NCBI GenBank assembly: GCA_963678675.1
Contig: OY783196.1
Span: 15,246,138-15,310,137 of the forward strand
Reading direction: 5' to 3'
DNA from: Xiphydria camelus
Taxonomy: Eukaryota; Arthropoda; Insecta; Hymenoptera; Xiphydriidae
DNA length: 64,000 nt
The notes under the pieces were generated by a model. That model made no database searches. It saw only the letters and a list, made by a program, of their open reading frames with translations, and was not told the DNA's origin. Shown here piece by piece: positions 11,203 through 21,534 of the stretch. A program made the position numbers and the translations under genes. Numbering within the stretch: the stretch's first letter is position 1; each line of letters opens with the position of its first letter.

Positions 11203-11972
11203 CTATAAAAACATTAGGTATATCGAAATAAACATATGCTTAATAATTATCAGGGCAAAATGACACACTATGTTATTATGCCCTATTATGTGACATGTCG
11301 TTTTACCTTGAACTCCATAGTTTTCGTAAACATCACTTTGTTTCGCATACAGTATATTAACTGCAAGAATCGATTTGCAAAATGAACAATAATGACTACA
11401 TTAGCATTCTCTATAATTGCCGTTGAATTTGCTTATAAGCTATTCATAGAATTTTACTTCAACTTCAAGTAAAATATTACATTGAATACTTATATTTCTA
11501 AATTACACCCACTACGACTTGAACTCTTGTTAGAATCACATAACTATGTGAAATTGTGGTACTGCCAATTTAAACTCTGGCGGGCGTCATAGGGAGTCTG
11601 TGCAAGGTGCTAAATTTAAAAAAACTTCAGTATGTCGTTTTACCCAAATATGTCATTTTAGGCATAATTCCCCTATAACTTTTTTAGACACAGTCAACTT
11701 ACATGAGAACCTATACATGGGTGTATAGGCGATGAACATGAATGTCATGATAAGACTAGATGTATAGTATTTTAATTATGTCAAATTTTATGAGCCTAAC
11801 AAACTTTAACATTTTTAGATGACCCTTCCTCCAGCTCTAAATTGACCACTGATTCGAAAGACGACAAGAAGAAAAAATGGAAAGATACTAACGTTACTAA
11901 TATTATGGAAGAAGAAATAGAATCTGAATATTCAGATGATAGTTTGCTAGATCCGAATTACGAAAATACTAA

Positions 11973-12499
11973 CAGGCCGTTCACACTACACCGATTCGGT
12001 AAATTTACCGAATCGGTTTTTTTACCATGTTCTGTAATAGCGCAGACATTTAAACGGGCGTGCTCACACTGTACGTATTTGAAACTCATACGGCAATTTC
12101 ACCGTTTCGGTCGCGACTGACATTCGGTCTTGTCACCGAAAACCGAATGGCCCGATTCGGTAAAATAACCAAATCGGTCGCTAGTGGCAATGTATAAGCA
12201 TCGAAGTGTTCAGACGGCTCGTACATGGCCGGGTGATGGCGTGCCCAAACGCGACGACGATAAAATAAACAGTCTCGGCGTCGAGGACTAAGACCCTCGA
12301 GCTCCTCCTTGACTCGGCTGCCTACATTGACAGTATTATCTATGTATAGAGAGAATAGGTATAGTGTTAGGGGGCTGACCGATTCGTTAAAATTGCCGAA
12401 ACGGTGAAACAACCGCATAGTGTGAACGGGCTGTTCGATTTGCATCGATTCGTTAAAATTACCGAAACGGTGAAAAAACCGCATCGTGTGAACGGGCTG
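11973..12499. mobile_element. MITE interrupting the 9937-14473 gene
   Basis: The inverted ends are CAGGCCGTTCACAC and CAGCCCGTTCACAC (right end as complement), flanked by TAA on the left and TTA on the right, a degenerate TWA target of PIF/Harbinger type. It breaks the acidic N-terminal exon of the surrounding gene. Near 12380-12499 a roughly 65-bp block (CCGATTCGTTAAAATT, CCGAAACGGTGAA, CCGCAT, GTGTGAACGGGCTG) is tandemly duplicated, so the right end is doubled. Confidence 0.65.
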
Positions 12500-14473
12500 T
12501 TACGATTCTTCACATGACTTAATCCTGGAATGCTACTTGGAGTACACCCGTACCCCAAGTAGCATTGGAAAGGTCTGTTTAAACGCTACCACTCCACTCC
12601 AGGGTTAAATGACAGCACTCTCTGTCGTTCAAACAGAAGAAAACAAGGAAAAAAGTAGAAAAAGGAAAAGACTGAAGAGAAACTGGAAAATTAATAAACA
12701 GCACAAGAAAGTAATTTCTGGACTGGAGCATAAATCGAAGAAGAAGGTAATCCCTACAAAAACCACTGGCCCGTCTTGTAATGCGTCTTGCCGCCTTAAA
12801 TACATTAAAAAAGTTTGCGAAGAAGAAAGAAAAAATATAAATGCAATGTTTTGGGATGGTACTAAAGACATAAATCAAAAGAGACAGTTTGTGGCATCCC
12901 ACGTAAAAGTTGTCCCAATATTCAGGAAGAGGCGCAGAACCGGGACTAGAAACAATGCTAGATGTCATACAAGGAATTATTATTTTGAAATCAGGAAATC
13001 AACGAGCGTGTTTGCAGGACATTTTTTCATAATACATTAAATATTTCCCAAACTTTTATAATAACTGCCTTGAGCACAAAAGAGCCCGCGGAATTATTGC
13101 TACAGATGGGAGAGGCAAACATAACCATCACGCTAAAATCCCGGAATTTATGAAGCAACATGTTCGTGATCACATAATGAAATTGCCAGTCCAGGAATCG
13201 CATTATTCCCGGGAGAGATCTGCTAGAAAGTTTCTGGGAAGTCACTTGAACATCGCCAAAATATTCAGAATGTATCAAGCAGAGTGTGAGGAAAACAATA
13301 TAGAGCATGTTCACATCGTAAAAGAATGGTTATATGCTGACATTTTCAATACGGAATTTAACCTTTCCTTCAAATACTCAGATAATGATACTTGCGACCA
13401 ATGTGACAGATTTTTAATTAAATTGCGTGAGGTACAAAATGTAACGGAAAAGGAAACTCTACAGAAGGATTATGATGATTTACATTTACAAGAGGCGTCA
13501 AAGATGTACAATATAAAAAAGAGAAGATAAGCAAAAGTCTATTGAAGAAAAATATGAAAGCATAATGGTTTGTGTTGATATGCAAAAGTGTCTCCCGACA
13601 TCTGTGTTAACAAACTCTCAAAGCTTTTATAGTCTGAATTTATGGTCCTACAATTAATACCATCTACGATGTCACAAATAAAGTTACTACATGTGTGTGT
13701 AATGTGTGTGTGGGATGAATCCAAATCTGGGCGTGTGGTGCTAATGAGATGGCCTCTGGAATGTTCAAATGGGCAATGACAAATATAAAACAACCCATGA
13801 AAATTTAATTTCTTGGTCTGATAATTGCCCATCCCAGAATCGTAACTTAATTATGGTTATGGTTTATTTTTACCCCCTAAAAAAATTCCCATCATTGAAA
13901 AGGATCGAGCATAAATTCTTATTGAGAGGCCACACTCATCTGGGGGTAGATGCATGCCATTCATTAATTGAACGTGAGAAAAAAAAACTGCTAGTTTTAA
14001 GATTATGACGCCTTGGGATTGGCAACAAATTGCTAGAATGTGCAGCATAAATAATCCGTTTCAAATAATAAACATGGAAATAGAGGATTTCAAAGATTTT
14101 AAGCAATTGTTTTGTAGTTCCACGGCGCCATTTATATCCAGAAAAAAAAGATACCATAGGTAGTGACTTCGCTATTTCAAAAATTGTATGCTTACAAGTA
14201 CGAGCAGAAGACTATGGAATTTTGTACTTCAAAACTAACTTTGATGACACAGATTTTCAGTCGGTCGATTTAATTCGAGCCGGAAGAAAAGCAACGTTTC
14301 CCGCAGAGGTTCCAAATTTAAGATTTGAAACCAATCCTTTATCGTTAAAAAAATATAAACACCTACAGACATTGCTAAAATGGGTAACAAAACAGTTCCA
14401 TGAATTTTACAAAAATGTAAAGCCCACAAATGTAGAGGACGATGAACACGACGATGAAAACGAAGTTAACTAG

Positions 14474-15236
14474 GTCTTTTATTACACGTAACTACACAAG
14501 TAAAACAATTTTTGCGCTGCGTAATGTTATTAAAGAAAAATAAATGCTTATTTGTTAACGTTGTTTTTTTATGTTATAATCTATTTAGAATTAGTTCATC
14601 AGTTTAAATTCATAACTATAAGCTGAATTAATGTTACCAGCATCATTGGTGCCAAAAAGCCGAAGACCAATAGGAGTTCAGAATTAAGCCAAAAAACCTG
14701 CCCTTAACCTTCACTAGATCGCATTTTTTAACTCACTAATGGACTTAGCTTTGTATCTCCATGCCATTTTATGTGGCTTTAGTATTAAGCCTTTTACTTT
14801 ACTTAATATTATAATAAAATAATATGAAGTCCAAAAAAATCCTAACTGAAAACAGCGAAAAAATATACTTAGTTCTTAAAACGTATGTAGTGTTTATGAG
14901 GTGATAGGGAATACTTGTGATATAAAAATAATGAATTATGTAATAAAAAGAAAATTATATTGGAAATTAATTAAAATGAAAAAAAAATATTAATTCACTT
15001 TTCCCAAGAACTGCTAATTTGGACTCAATACACTTATCCTCGGGCACAGATATATGAATAGAAATAATATACGGCATATTTTCTCGACATAAAATTACCT
15101 AATGATGCAAGCATTTATGGAATTATTGTTTTGACCAATTACAGGCCTTAAAGAACGGGTCGTATTGCATTTTCCTCGGGTTTTACGCAACCGCAATCGT
15201 AGATTCAGTCGCAGTTAGCTTTCCTGGACAGCGGTT
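14474..15236. other. No gene; AT-rich 3' flank with repeat copies
   Basis: The 3' flank of the decayed gene has an AATAAA-like signal near 14537. A possible terminal repeat lies at about 14790-14835. The inverted partner of 1311-1372 is at 15053-15120. No coding region is supported. Confidence 0.45.
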
Positions 15237-15401
15237 AGTCCAGGCAACAGGAAGCTAAAAAGGGCCTTTCCCTAAAAAAAATCAGGGAGTTTTGAAATTT
15301 GGTAGTTCTGCTCAGTTTCACATCCTGAATAACATACTAAATTTGCAGGATCGTAGTGATGATAATAGCGCCGCCATATTAAGAAAATGGCGTCCAAATT
15401 C
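15237..15401. repeat. Inverted-repeat arm; partner at 18887-19042
   Basis: The block from AGTCCAGGCAACAGG to ATGGCGTCCAAATTC returns as its reverse complement at 18887-19042 at about 85-90% identity by eye. The pair brackets 3.5 kb of smaller foldbacks. They may be ends of one long-TIR element or two independent insertions of one repeat. Confidence 0.65.
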
Positions 15402-15407
15402 GGGTTT

Positions 15408-16011
15408 TTTGCATTATCTTCTTTCCAGCGCCTCCTAGGTAGTTATTATAAAAATTATGGAGGATATAATTCTCTACAAGTTTTGTTTAAAATTTTGTTC
15501 TCAAACAAATAATTTCAGAGACACTTAAGTAAACTGGAGCGCTTTTCTTAAAATTGCATTTACGTACCCTTCTCAATCCGGTTTTTTTTGCATTATCTTC
15601 TTTCCAGCGCCTCCTATGTAAGAGGTAGTTTATGAAAAACGTAGAGTTTATAATTCTCTACAAGTTTCGTTTAAAACTTTTTCCTGAAATAAATAATTTC
15701 TGAGTTATGCTGAAGTAAACTAGAGCGTGGTCACGATGCAGTTTGTTAATGTACAGAATTGTATCCACTACAATTTTTATAATAACTATCTTTTACCTAG
15801 GAGGCAATGGAAAGAAGATAATGCAAAAGAGCCGGATTGAAAAGGGTATGTGAATGCAATTTTAGGAAAAGCACTCCAGTTTACTTAAGCGTAACTATGA
15901 AATTATTTGATTGAGAAGAAGAAGTTTTAAACAAAACTTGTAGAGAATTATATCCTCTAAATTTTCGTAATGACTACCTTTTACCTAGGAAGCGCTGGAA
16001 AGAAGATAATA
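15408..16011. repeat. Four related blocks around a CTTTCCAGCGCCTCC core, two per orientation
   Basis: Forward copies lie at about 15410-15540 and 15580-15720, and reversed copies at about 15755-15880 and 15890-16010. Each contains GCATTATCTTCTTTCCAGCG followed by AATTCTCTACAAGTTT. The arrangement suggests an old foldback with duplicated arms. There is no coding sequence. Confidence 0.6.
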
Positions 16012-16241
16012 CAAAAAAAACAAAACGTGTGGCCGCCACGCGCGGAAGAAGTGAAACTTCGATACCAATTTCTCTGAATTTGATTTCGATGGTATTAGTT
16101 TCAATTGGCTATATACAAGTCTTTTACAATGCTTCTTCGTAGAGCCAATTGAAACTAATACCATCGGAATCAAATTCAGAGAAACTGGTATCGAAGTTTC
16201 ACTTCTTCCACGCGTGGCGGCCACACGTTTTGTTTTTTTTA
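16012..16241. repeat. Near-perfect 99-bp hairpin with 32-bp loop
   Basis: 16012-16110 and 16143-16241 are reverse complements with very few mismatches. They contain ACGTGTGGCCGCCACGCGCG-like and TACCATCG-type segments. The near identity over the full arm suggests a recent foldback insertion or recent arm homogenisation. RNA from it would fold into a long stable hairpin. Confidence 0.85.
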
Positions 16242-16420
16242 TCAGATACATCACTATTTGATTGTGTTAATTTAAATCTCTCTCTCCATTCTCGACTTCG
16301 TTCGGTACCAGTTTTAGCTATTGCCTTCGTTATCGCTTTCGTTATCGCTTTCTTTACACGTTGCCTGTCACGAAACCCTTTTGCCCATTGTTTTCCTGTT
16401 TTTGCCATAATAATTTTATT

Positions 16421-16426
16421 ACACAC

Positions 16427-16467
<41 letters not shown>
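16421..16467. repeat. (AC)n microsatellite
   Basis: Alternating AC with a short CGCGCG interruption at about 16434-16441. Apparent protein frames over it are low-complexity artefacts. Confidence 0.95.
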
Positions 16468-16711
16468 AATGCACAGTAATGCACGGTGGTTACTCGAGAA
16501 AGGTCGCGACTCCGATCGCAGACTACACGAGCTCCGTATGGCCGGCCACTCGACGCGATAAAATCCGGAAAACTAAAAATGCGACAAACGAAATACAAAC
16601 AACTCACAACTAACTCTGTGCCCTCTAGTCTGGCTTCTCATATCATCTTACGGATACGCCAAAGAAAGGATCCTAAACGCTAGATTTATGGTGAGCCCGA
16701 ACAGTCCTCTT

Positions 16712-17785
16712 ACAAGGGGACCCCGGCAGATGACAAATCGATTTTGCCTTGAGAATTTTTTTGGTGAAAGTATATCGAAAAATATTAGACATGTGTGTCG
16801 GCTTTTTCTTTAGTGGGCCTTTATTTCGAAGAAAAAAATTTTTGAAAATCGGGTCGGGCGCGCGTTCCAAGTGTCCGGGATTGGCGTATATCATGTCACC
16901 AATGCTTCGATAGCGCAATGGTTAAGTTGCCGGGCTGGGAGTCTCGATGTCGCGGGTTCAATTCTTGTTGGTTTCTTTTTTTTTTAACTTTTTTCATTCG
17001 ATTACAACCCCTTATTGTGTGTGTGTGTGTGTGTTATAGAAAGTGGTTTACATTATCGAATAAAATAAGAGTTTCAATTTTTTTTCATAGTTTTACGTTA
17101 TTTTCTTCCTCGTTGAGGTGAACCAATATTATTTGTAAGAACAGTTGGAAACATCGTTGCATTTTTTTATTCTTACATTTCGTCTTGGGAATTTTTGGCT
17201 CCCGAAGATTTTGTACATGATTTTAGATGATAATTGTCGAAAAAAAATTTGAAGCATACCGTATTTTGACACCATGAGCATTTGACGAATAAGACTTTGC
17301 CACACGCTCATTTACACTTTAAAAACGTTATGGGAAAGCAAATTTCATTGACATTTTCGAAAAACGGCCTGGTTAGTAATAATATTGGTTCACCTCAACG
17401 AGGAAGAAAATAACGTAAAACTATGAAAAAAAATTGCAACTCTTATTTTATTCCATAATGTAAACCACTTTCTATAACAAGAAGGGGTTGTAATCGAATG
17501 AAAAAAGTTAATAAAAAAAAAACCCAACAAGAATTGAACCCGCGACATCGAGACTCCCAGCCCGGCAACTTAACCGTTGCGCTATCGAAGCATTGGTGAC
17601 ATGACGTACGCCAATCCCGGAGACACTTGGAACGCGCGCGCGACACGATTTTTAAAAATTGTTTTCCTCGAAACAAAGGCCCACTAAAGAAAAAGCCGAA
17701 ACACGTGTCTAATATTTTTCGATATACTTTAACCAAACAAATTTTCAATGCAAAATCGATTTGACATCTGCCGGGGTCCCCTTGT
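16712..17785. mobile_element. Foldback with 0.4-kb arms that each contain a tRNA-like head
   Basis: The arms 16712-17134 and 17376-17785 are reverse complements, starting ACAAGGGGACCCCGGCAG, around a 241-bp unique centre. Each arm holds a tRNA-like segment. The left arm gained a (GT)n run at 17016-17034 that the right arm lacks. No protein is encoded. The structure may be a tRNA-derived SINE duplicated head to head or a foldback that captured one. Confidence 0.75.
16904..16970 (+). repeat. tRNA-like sequence (A and B boxes), inverted copy at 17525-17591
   Basis: TAGCGCAATGG matches a pol III A box and GGGTTCAATTCTTG approximates a B box (GGTTCAANTCC), spaced as in a tRNA gene. The acceptor and anticodon stems are imperfect and a T-run follows, so this is a SINE head or tRNA pseudogene and not a functional tRNA. 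Confidence 0.6.
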
Positions 17786-18097
17786 TAGTGGCGATGCGAC
17801 ACTGCGTCGTCTCATAATATACCTAAACAATAGCTTTCATCGCCCCAAGAAACCCTCTCGAGCAACACAAACCAGACCCCCTCTGCACAGGCTCTAAACA
17901 GCGATTGATTTTTGCTTCATTTATTCTTCAGTTTCAAGTTAATAACTATAACAGGTGCGATGAAGAGTAGATCTCCCCGGGGTCGTCAATCTGGAAGACA
18001 CTACTGCGTGACACGACTAGTGACCGAAAAAGTGGAGAGGTGGATTTAAACCGTATCACGGTTAGTTGAAATGATTTAACACTGCACTCACAATATT

Positions 18098-18248
18098 CCC
18101 AGATAGAAAGGTGCCACAGGATTAGTGCAGTGCCGCCAATATACCGCCAAAGTTGATGCAGACCTTGTCGAAGCACGTCGTGTCAGTAGAACCTGATATT
18201 TCTACCGTGGCATTGTATCGCAATTCTGGAGGAACTTTTCTATCTGGG
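18098..18248. mobile_element. Small element with CCCAGATAGAAA ends, copy 1
   Basis: It starts CCCAGATAGAAAGG and ends with the complement of CCCAGATAGAAAAG. It gives the uninterrupted version of the sequence at 19042-19143/19950-19991, which establishes the exact TA target of the Tigger-like insertion there. Confidence 0.7.
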
Positions 18249-18682
18249 TTGCTGGTGATTATATTGGATTCAAAGAGATGCAGTAATTCCGTGATGTAGC
18301 CGTGGTTTACAATTAGATACACTGCGAGGTTGTTTTAAGGGAAATGTGAGGGATGCGAACGCATTCGCAACCTACATTCACCAAGACATACCGCCCGCCT
18401 CGCCGTTACGACCGATGTACAGATTAGATCTAGATTAACGCGTTACTTAGGTTGCGATAATAGTGATCGGTAAGAGAAATGACGTAGAAGTCCCCTTTGC
18501 GACGGAATACATATTTTGCGAGGCTGGCTCGCGAGGTTGCCGCGCAAGGCAGCCTCAAGACATTTTTGCGTCGGAATATGTAGACAAACGAACGGCGGCA
18601 GCTTCACGAGGCAAGGCGATCCAACGTGAGGCATGCCTCGCGATCCAGCCTCGCAAAGTCGACACATGGCTTTAGTCAACGC

Positions 18683-18772
18683 TCGGTCGTGAGCGGTGGA
18701 ATGGGGAAGGGTGAAGAGCGGTGGGATGGGGCAGAGTCGAGAGCGGTGTAATGGGGCAGGGTCAAGATCGCT
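18683..18772. repeat. Minisatellite, about 25-bp unit, 3-4 copies
   Basis: Diverged tandem copies of a unit like GAGCGGTGGAATGGGGCAGG. No function is evident. Confidence 0.75.
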
Positions 18773-19041
18773 GATGAGTGAGGCACGTACGGTAGCGCTG
18801 AAGTGTGTGGGTTCCGTTACGGTTTTTTCGTTGCATCGAGCGCGCTTTTAGTACCCTCAGCAAAGAAGTTTCACTTCAAAAAATATGAATTTGGACGCCA
18901 TTTTGTTAATATGGCGGCGCTATTGTCATCACTACGATCCTACAAATTTAGTATGTTGTTCGGGGTATGAAACTGAGCAGAACTACCAAATATCAAAACT
19001 CCCTGATTTTTTTAGGGTAAAACTCCCTATTGCCTGGACTA

Positions 19042-19991
19042 CCCAGATAGAAAAGTCTGTCACAGGATTAGTGCAGTGCCGCCATATACCGCCAAAGTTG
19101 ATGCAGAACTTGTCGAAGCACGTCGTGTCGGTAGAACCTGATACAGTGGTCCCTCTATAACTCGCGCGTTTTGGGGCTGTAAATTCGCAGAATTATGAGT
19201 TAGAGAAGCTTCGCTCAGCCCCCACTCACCTCAATGGAGGCGTGGAAAAAGAAAGAGACAGCGTAGTTTTTAGACAGAGAACACACGATAAGTTGCGCGC
19301 GGCTCTGGTGAAATTGGGACCGTGCAGCTGCTTGGAGGGGATACGGCGAACGATCGTGCGCAACTAGTGGTGAAGCTTGAAGTTAGGTAGCACGTCTCTC
19401 TATTGGGACCGTGCAACACCCGTACAGTGACACCTGGTGGCAGTAGTCGGCGAAAAATCGGCACTTTTATACAGTACCAAATACGATAAGAATATAGCAA
19501 TCCTCGGCAAAACGAATTAGTGAACAACAATATGAATGTTTTTCATCAGGTGTATTTTATAGCAATTATTTATATGTATAGAATTGCAATAAACAGTAAG
19601 TATAACATTTAAGGCCGGTTTATTCACCTTCAGATACGTTGACTGCCATATAATGTACTTTAACCCGGCAGCGGTGGTGGCTGGCAGTCAACGTGTTACA
19701 GGTATGGATTGACGTGCCGACTAACTTCAAGCCTTCACCACTAGTTGCGCACGATCGTTCGCCGTATCCCCTCCAAGCAGTTGCACGGTCCCAATACATA
19801 CCGGCTTCTCCTCTCTATATTTTCATGCGCACCTCTGTGCGTAGGTACTTCATGCTATGGCAGCAGTCATGGAGTCACGGGAGGAGTGGGGGCAATCGCT
19901 TCCCCTCTCGCGCGAGTTATGGAGGGCGCGAGTAATAGAGGGACCACTGTATTCCTACCGTGGCATTGTATAGCAATTCTAGATTTTAAAT
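19042..19991. mobile_element. CCCAGATAG element copy 2, split by a Tigger-like insertion
   Basis: 19042-19143 and 19950-19991 together match copy 1 (18098-18248), broken exactly at TGATA/TATTC by the 806-bp insertion. The right end is lost after about 19991. Confidence 0.7.
19144..19949. mobile_element. Tigger/pogo-like non-autonomous element, TA TSD
   Basis: The ends CAGTGGTCCCTCTATAACTC and the complement of CAGTGGTCCCTCTATTACTC are flanked by TA at 19142-19143 and 19950-19951. The uninterrupted copy at 18098-18248 confirms the target. CAGTNGNCCCT-type termini are typical of Tigger/pogo elements. A second internal inverted pair (about 19310-19410 and 19705-19800) carries CTAGTTGCGCACGATCGTTC. 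No transposase remains. Confidence 0.85.
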
Positions 19992-20842
19992 TCCGGCATA
20001 TTGGAGGCAAAATGCATGTACCTGCCAGTACACTGTCAGTACAGGAAGGCGGTATATTACCGGAACGCTATGCAGCTATACTACCGTAGGCCCGCCGCAA
20101 ATTGAGCCCAGCCCACGCATGGCACACGTGCAGCGCACACCCAACCCATCTTGTCCACGCGTCCATGTTTTTATTCCCTTACCGCATATTGAACCCAGTA
20201 GAGTGGCCCACACTAGCACCTCGCAGCATGGCATCCCTCGGTGAAATTTTGCTAGATTTAGAATCGGATTCGGAAACCCGAAGTAGTTGCATTGTACTCG
20301 TTATCGAGGAAAAGAAAAAGAAATAGAAATGCTTATCTAAATGCAAGGAATACTCCGGGGAAGTTTTTGTTAACCCTTTGTTGCATAATTTTTTTTAAAT
20401 AAATGAACAATTATTTTTCGTATTCGATTATATTTCTGATTAGTAAAAAAATATTACAAAAAATGTTTATTAAATTTTAACGCCTATTTAAACAAAAAAC
20501 ACATGTTTGCATGTTAATAACAACATGCAACTGTTAACAAAACTAATTTGAATATTTGCATATTTACATCATCAGCCATACTTCTCTCTTTTTAAAACAA
20601 GCTCATGCTGCCAACGATCCACGAAATTTGTGCGGCGAATACAAACCTGCCCACGCGTGGCTGACGACAGACTGGGATAATAGTCGGAGAGCTAGCGACA
20701 AAATCGAGTGAGGTGTTTTAAGATTGCTAGAAATTTGTAAATAGATGTTTAAATAGTAGTAAATGGGAACGGTAATGACCTGTCAAGCCATACCAGGTTG
20801 CGTCATTGAAAAATTAATTTTTCAAAATTCAAAAAAAAACAA
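19992..20842. other. No gene recognised
   Basis: A moderately GC-rich part (20090-20330) is followed by AT-rich sequence. Its longest frames show no domain. No repeat partner was identified. Confidence 0.4.
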
Positions 20843-21350
20843 AAAATTATGTTGCTTCAACAAAGCTATAATTTTAATAAGTTTTATAATACCTACCTCT
20901 GAAATTAAAAAACAATGGACAGGCGATTTCGATGGTTGCATCTCCATGCCAGGCGGGCATACGCTCCCTATGTTTTGTGTATTTTTTATGTTGCTTTTAC
21001 AAAGCTATAATTTATAGGGGATGTTCATTTATCTATTTTAAGGAACTATGTAAAAGGACAGGTGATTCTGCTGGTTGCAAGTGACTGCCAGGCGAGCATA
21101 TTAGTGCGACTGTGATAGCACTATTATAGCGTGCGAGGGAAGGAGAGCGTTTCAGTTGTACGTGAATTGAGTGGAGCCTCTGTTATTATTATGTTCTCTG
21201 TTTTTGTAGTTGTGGGTTAAATGCGTTTCAATGCTTCATTCGACCCTTTTTATATGAAAAAATAAATAAATACGCATTTTATGTGTATGTTAAACACTCT
21301 GTGATTATTTTTCAGACTTTATTACCATTATTATATGTTCCGTCTCACGA
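20843..21350 (+). repeat. 0.5-kb inverted repeat, left copy (right copy 30503-31013)
   Basis: The block runs from AAAAAATTATGTTGCTTC to GTTCCGTCTCACGAT and recurs reversed at 30503-31013 at about 95% identity by eye. Each copy has two internal tandem subunits of about 150 bp (GTTGCTT..ACAAAGCTATAAT, GGACAGGCGATT or GGACAGGTGATT, CCAGGCG). The pair encloses the 24245-29983 gene. Confidence 0.8.
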
Positions 21351-21534
21351 TGAAATTTATTAACCCTGAATTGCATGTGGTACTTCTACAATGTGACTCC
21401 CAATAATGATTATAAAAAATTACATTTTATTTGAATCCATTTGAGACTAATACCTTTGCTATACATATGTACATAAGATCGTAGCAAAATTATGGCACGC
21501 GGTATTTTTTGATCGCGGCTCGGGGTATATAGTC

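Larger units (their letters stand above)
10068..11673 (-). mobile_element. Pogo-type element copy A, TA TSD
   Basis: The inverted ends are GGGGAATTATGCCTAAAATG and its complement, each flanked by TA (10066-10067 and 11674-11675). The same family occurs inverted at 37927-43279, where it is split by a retrotransposon. Copy A carries an extra 645-bp insertion at 10371-11015. The interior retains a small coding remnant at 11070-11202. TA target and pogo-like coding remnants point to the Tc1/mariner-pogo superfamily. The element is far too short to be autonomous. Confidence 0.8.
9937..14473 (+). pseudogene. Decayed transposon-like gene with WSDNC and GHTH motifs
   Basis: Several segments in shifting frames resemble one protein type that I associate with a multicopy insect transposon-like family; I cannot name its superfamily. 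A small exon starts after an acceptor at 9936. Another starts after TTTTTAG at 11818, with an acidic segment ending ESEYSDDSLLDPNYENTN. 12609-13005 is Lys/Arg-rich with a C-N-A-S-C-R-L-K motif. 13005-13530 contains ATDGRGKHNHHAKIP and DTCDQCDRF. 13560-14020 contains CVDMQKCLPTS, LISWSDNCPSQNRN and HKFLLRGHTH. 14222-14473 is the C-terminal end with an acidic tail. The regularly spaced acidic residues recall a DDE nuclease, by inference only. At least four frameshifts, a stop and three insertions (the hAT element, 10068-11673, 11973-12499) disable it. Confidence 0.6.
17786..18886. other. No gene; contains a small foldback and a minisatellite
   Basis: Apart from the foldback at 18098-18248 and the minisatellite at 18683-18772, the interval contains a GC-rich inverted pair (GCGAGGCTGG near 18518, its complement near 18645), probably another MITE. 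No frame resembles a protein. Confidence 0.5.

Noticed and set aside
1304..15120. 1311-1372 and 15053-15120 as the two ends of one 13.7-kb element
   Set aside because: The similarity is short, no TSD was found, and independent insertions lie between; two dispersed repeat fragments are more likely.
16199..16613. Long overlapping frames across the (AC)n repeat
   Set aside because: They are produced by low-complexity sequence and the hairpin; no domain is visible.
16904..16970. Functional tRNA gene
   Set aside because: A and B boxes are present, but acceptor and anticodon stems do not pair well and the sequence lies within a foldback. The same holds for 37207-37310.
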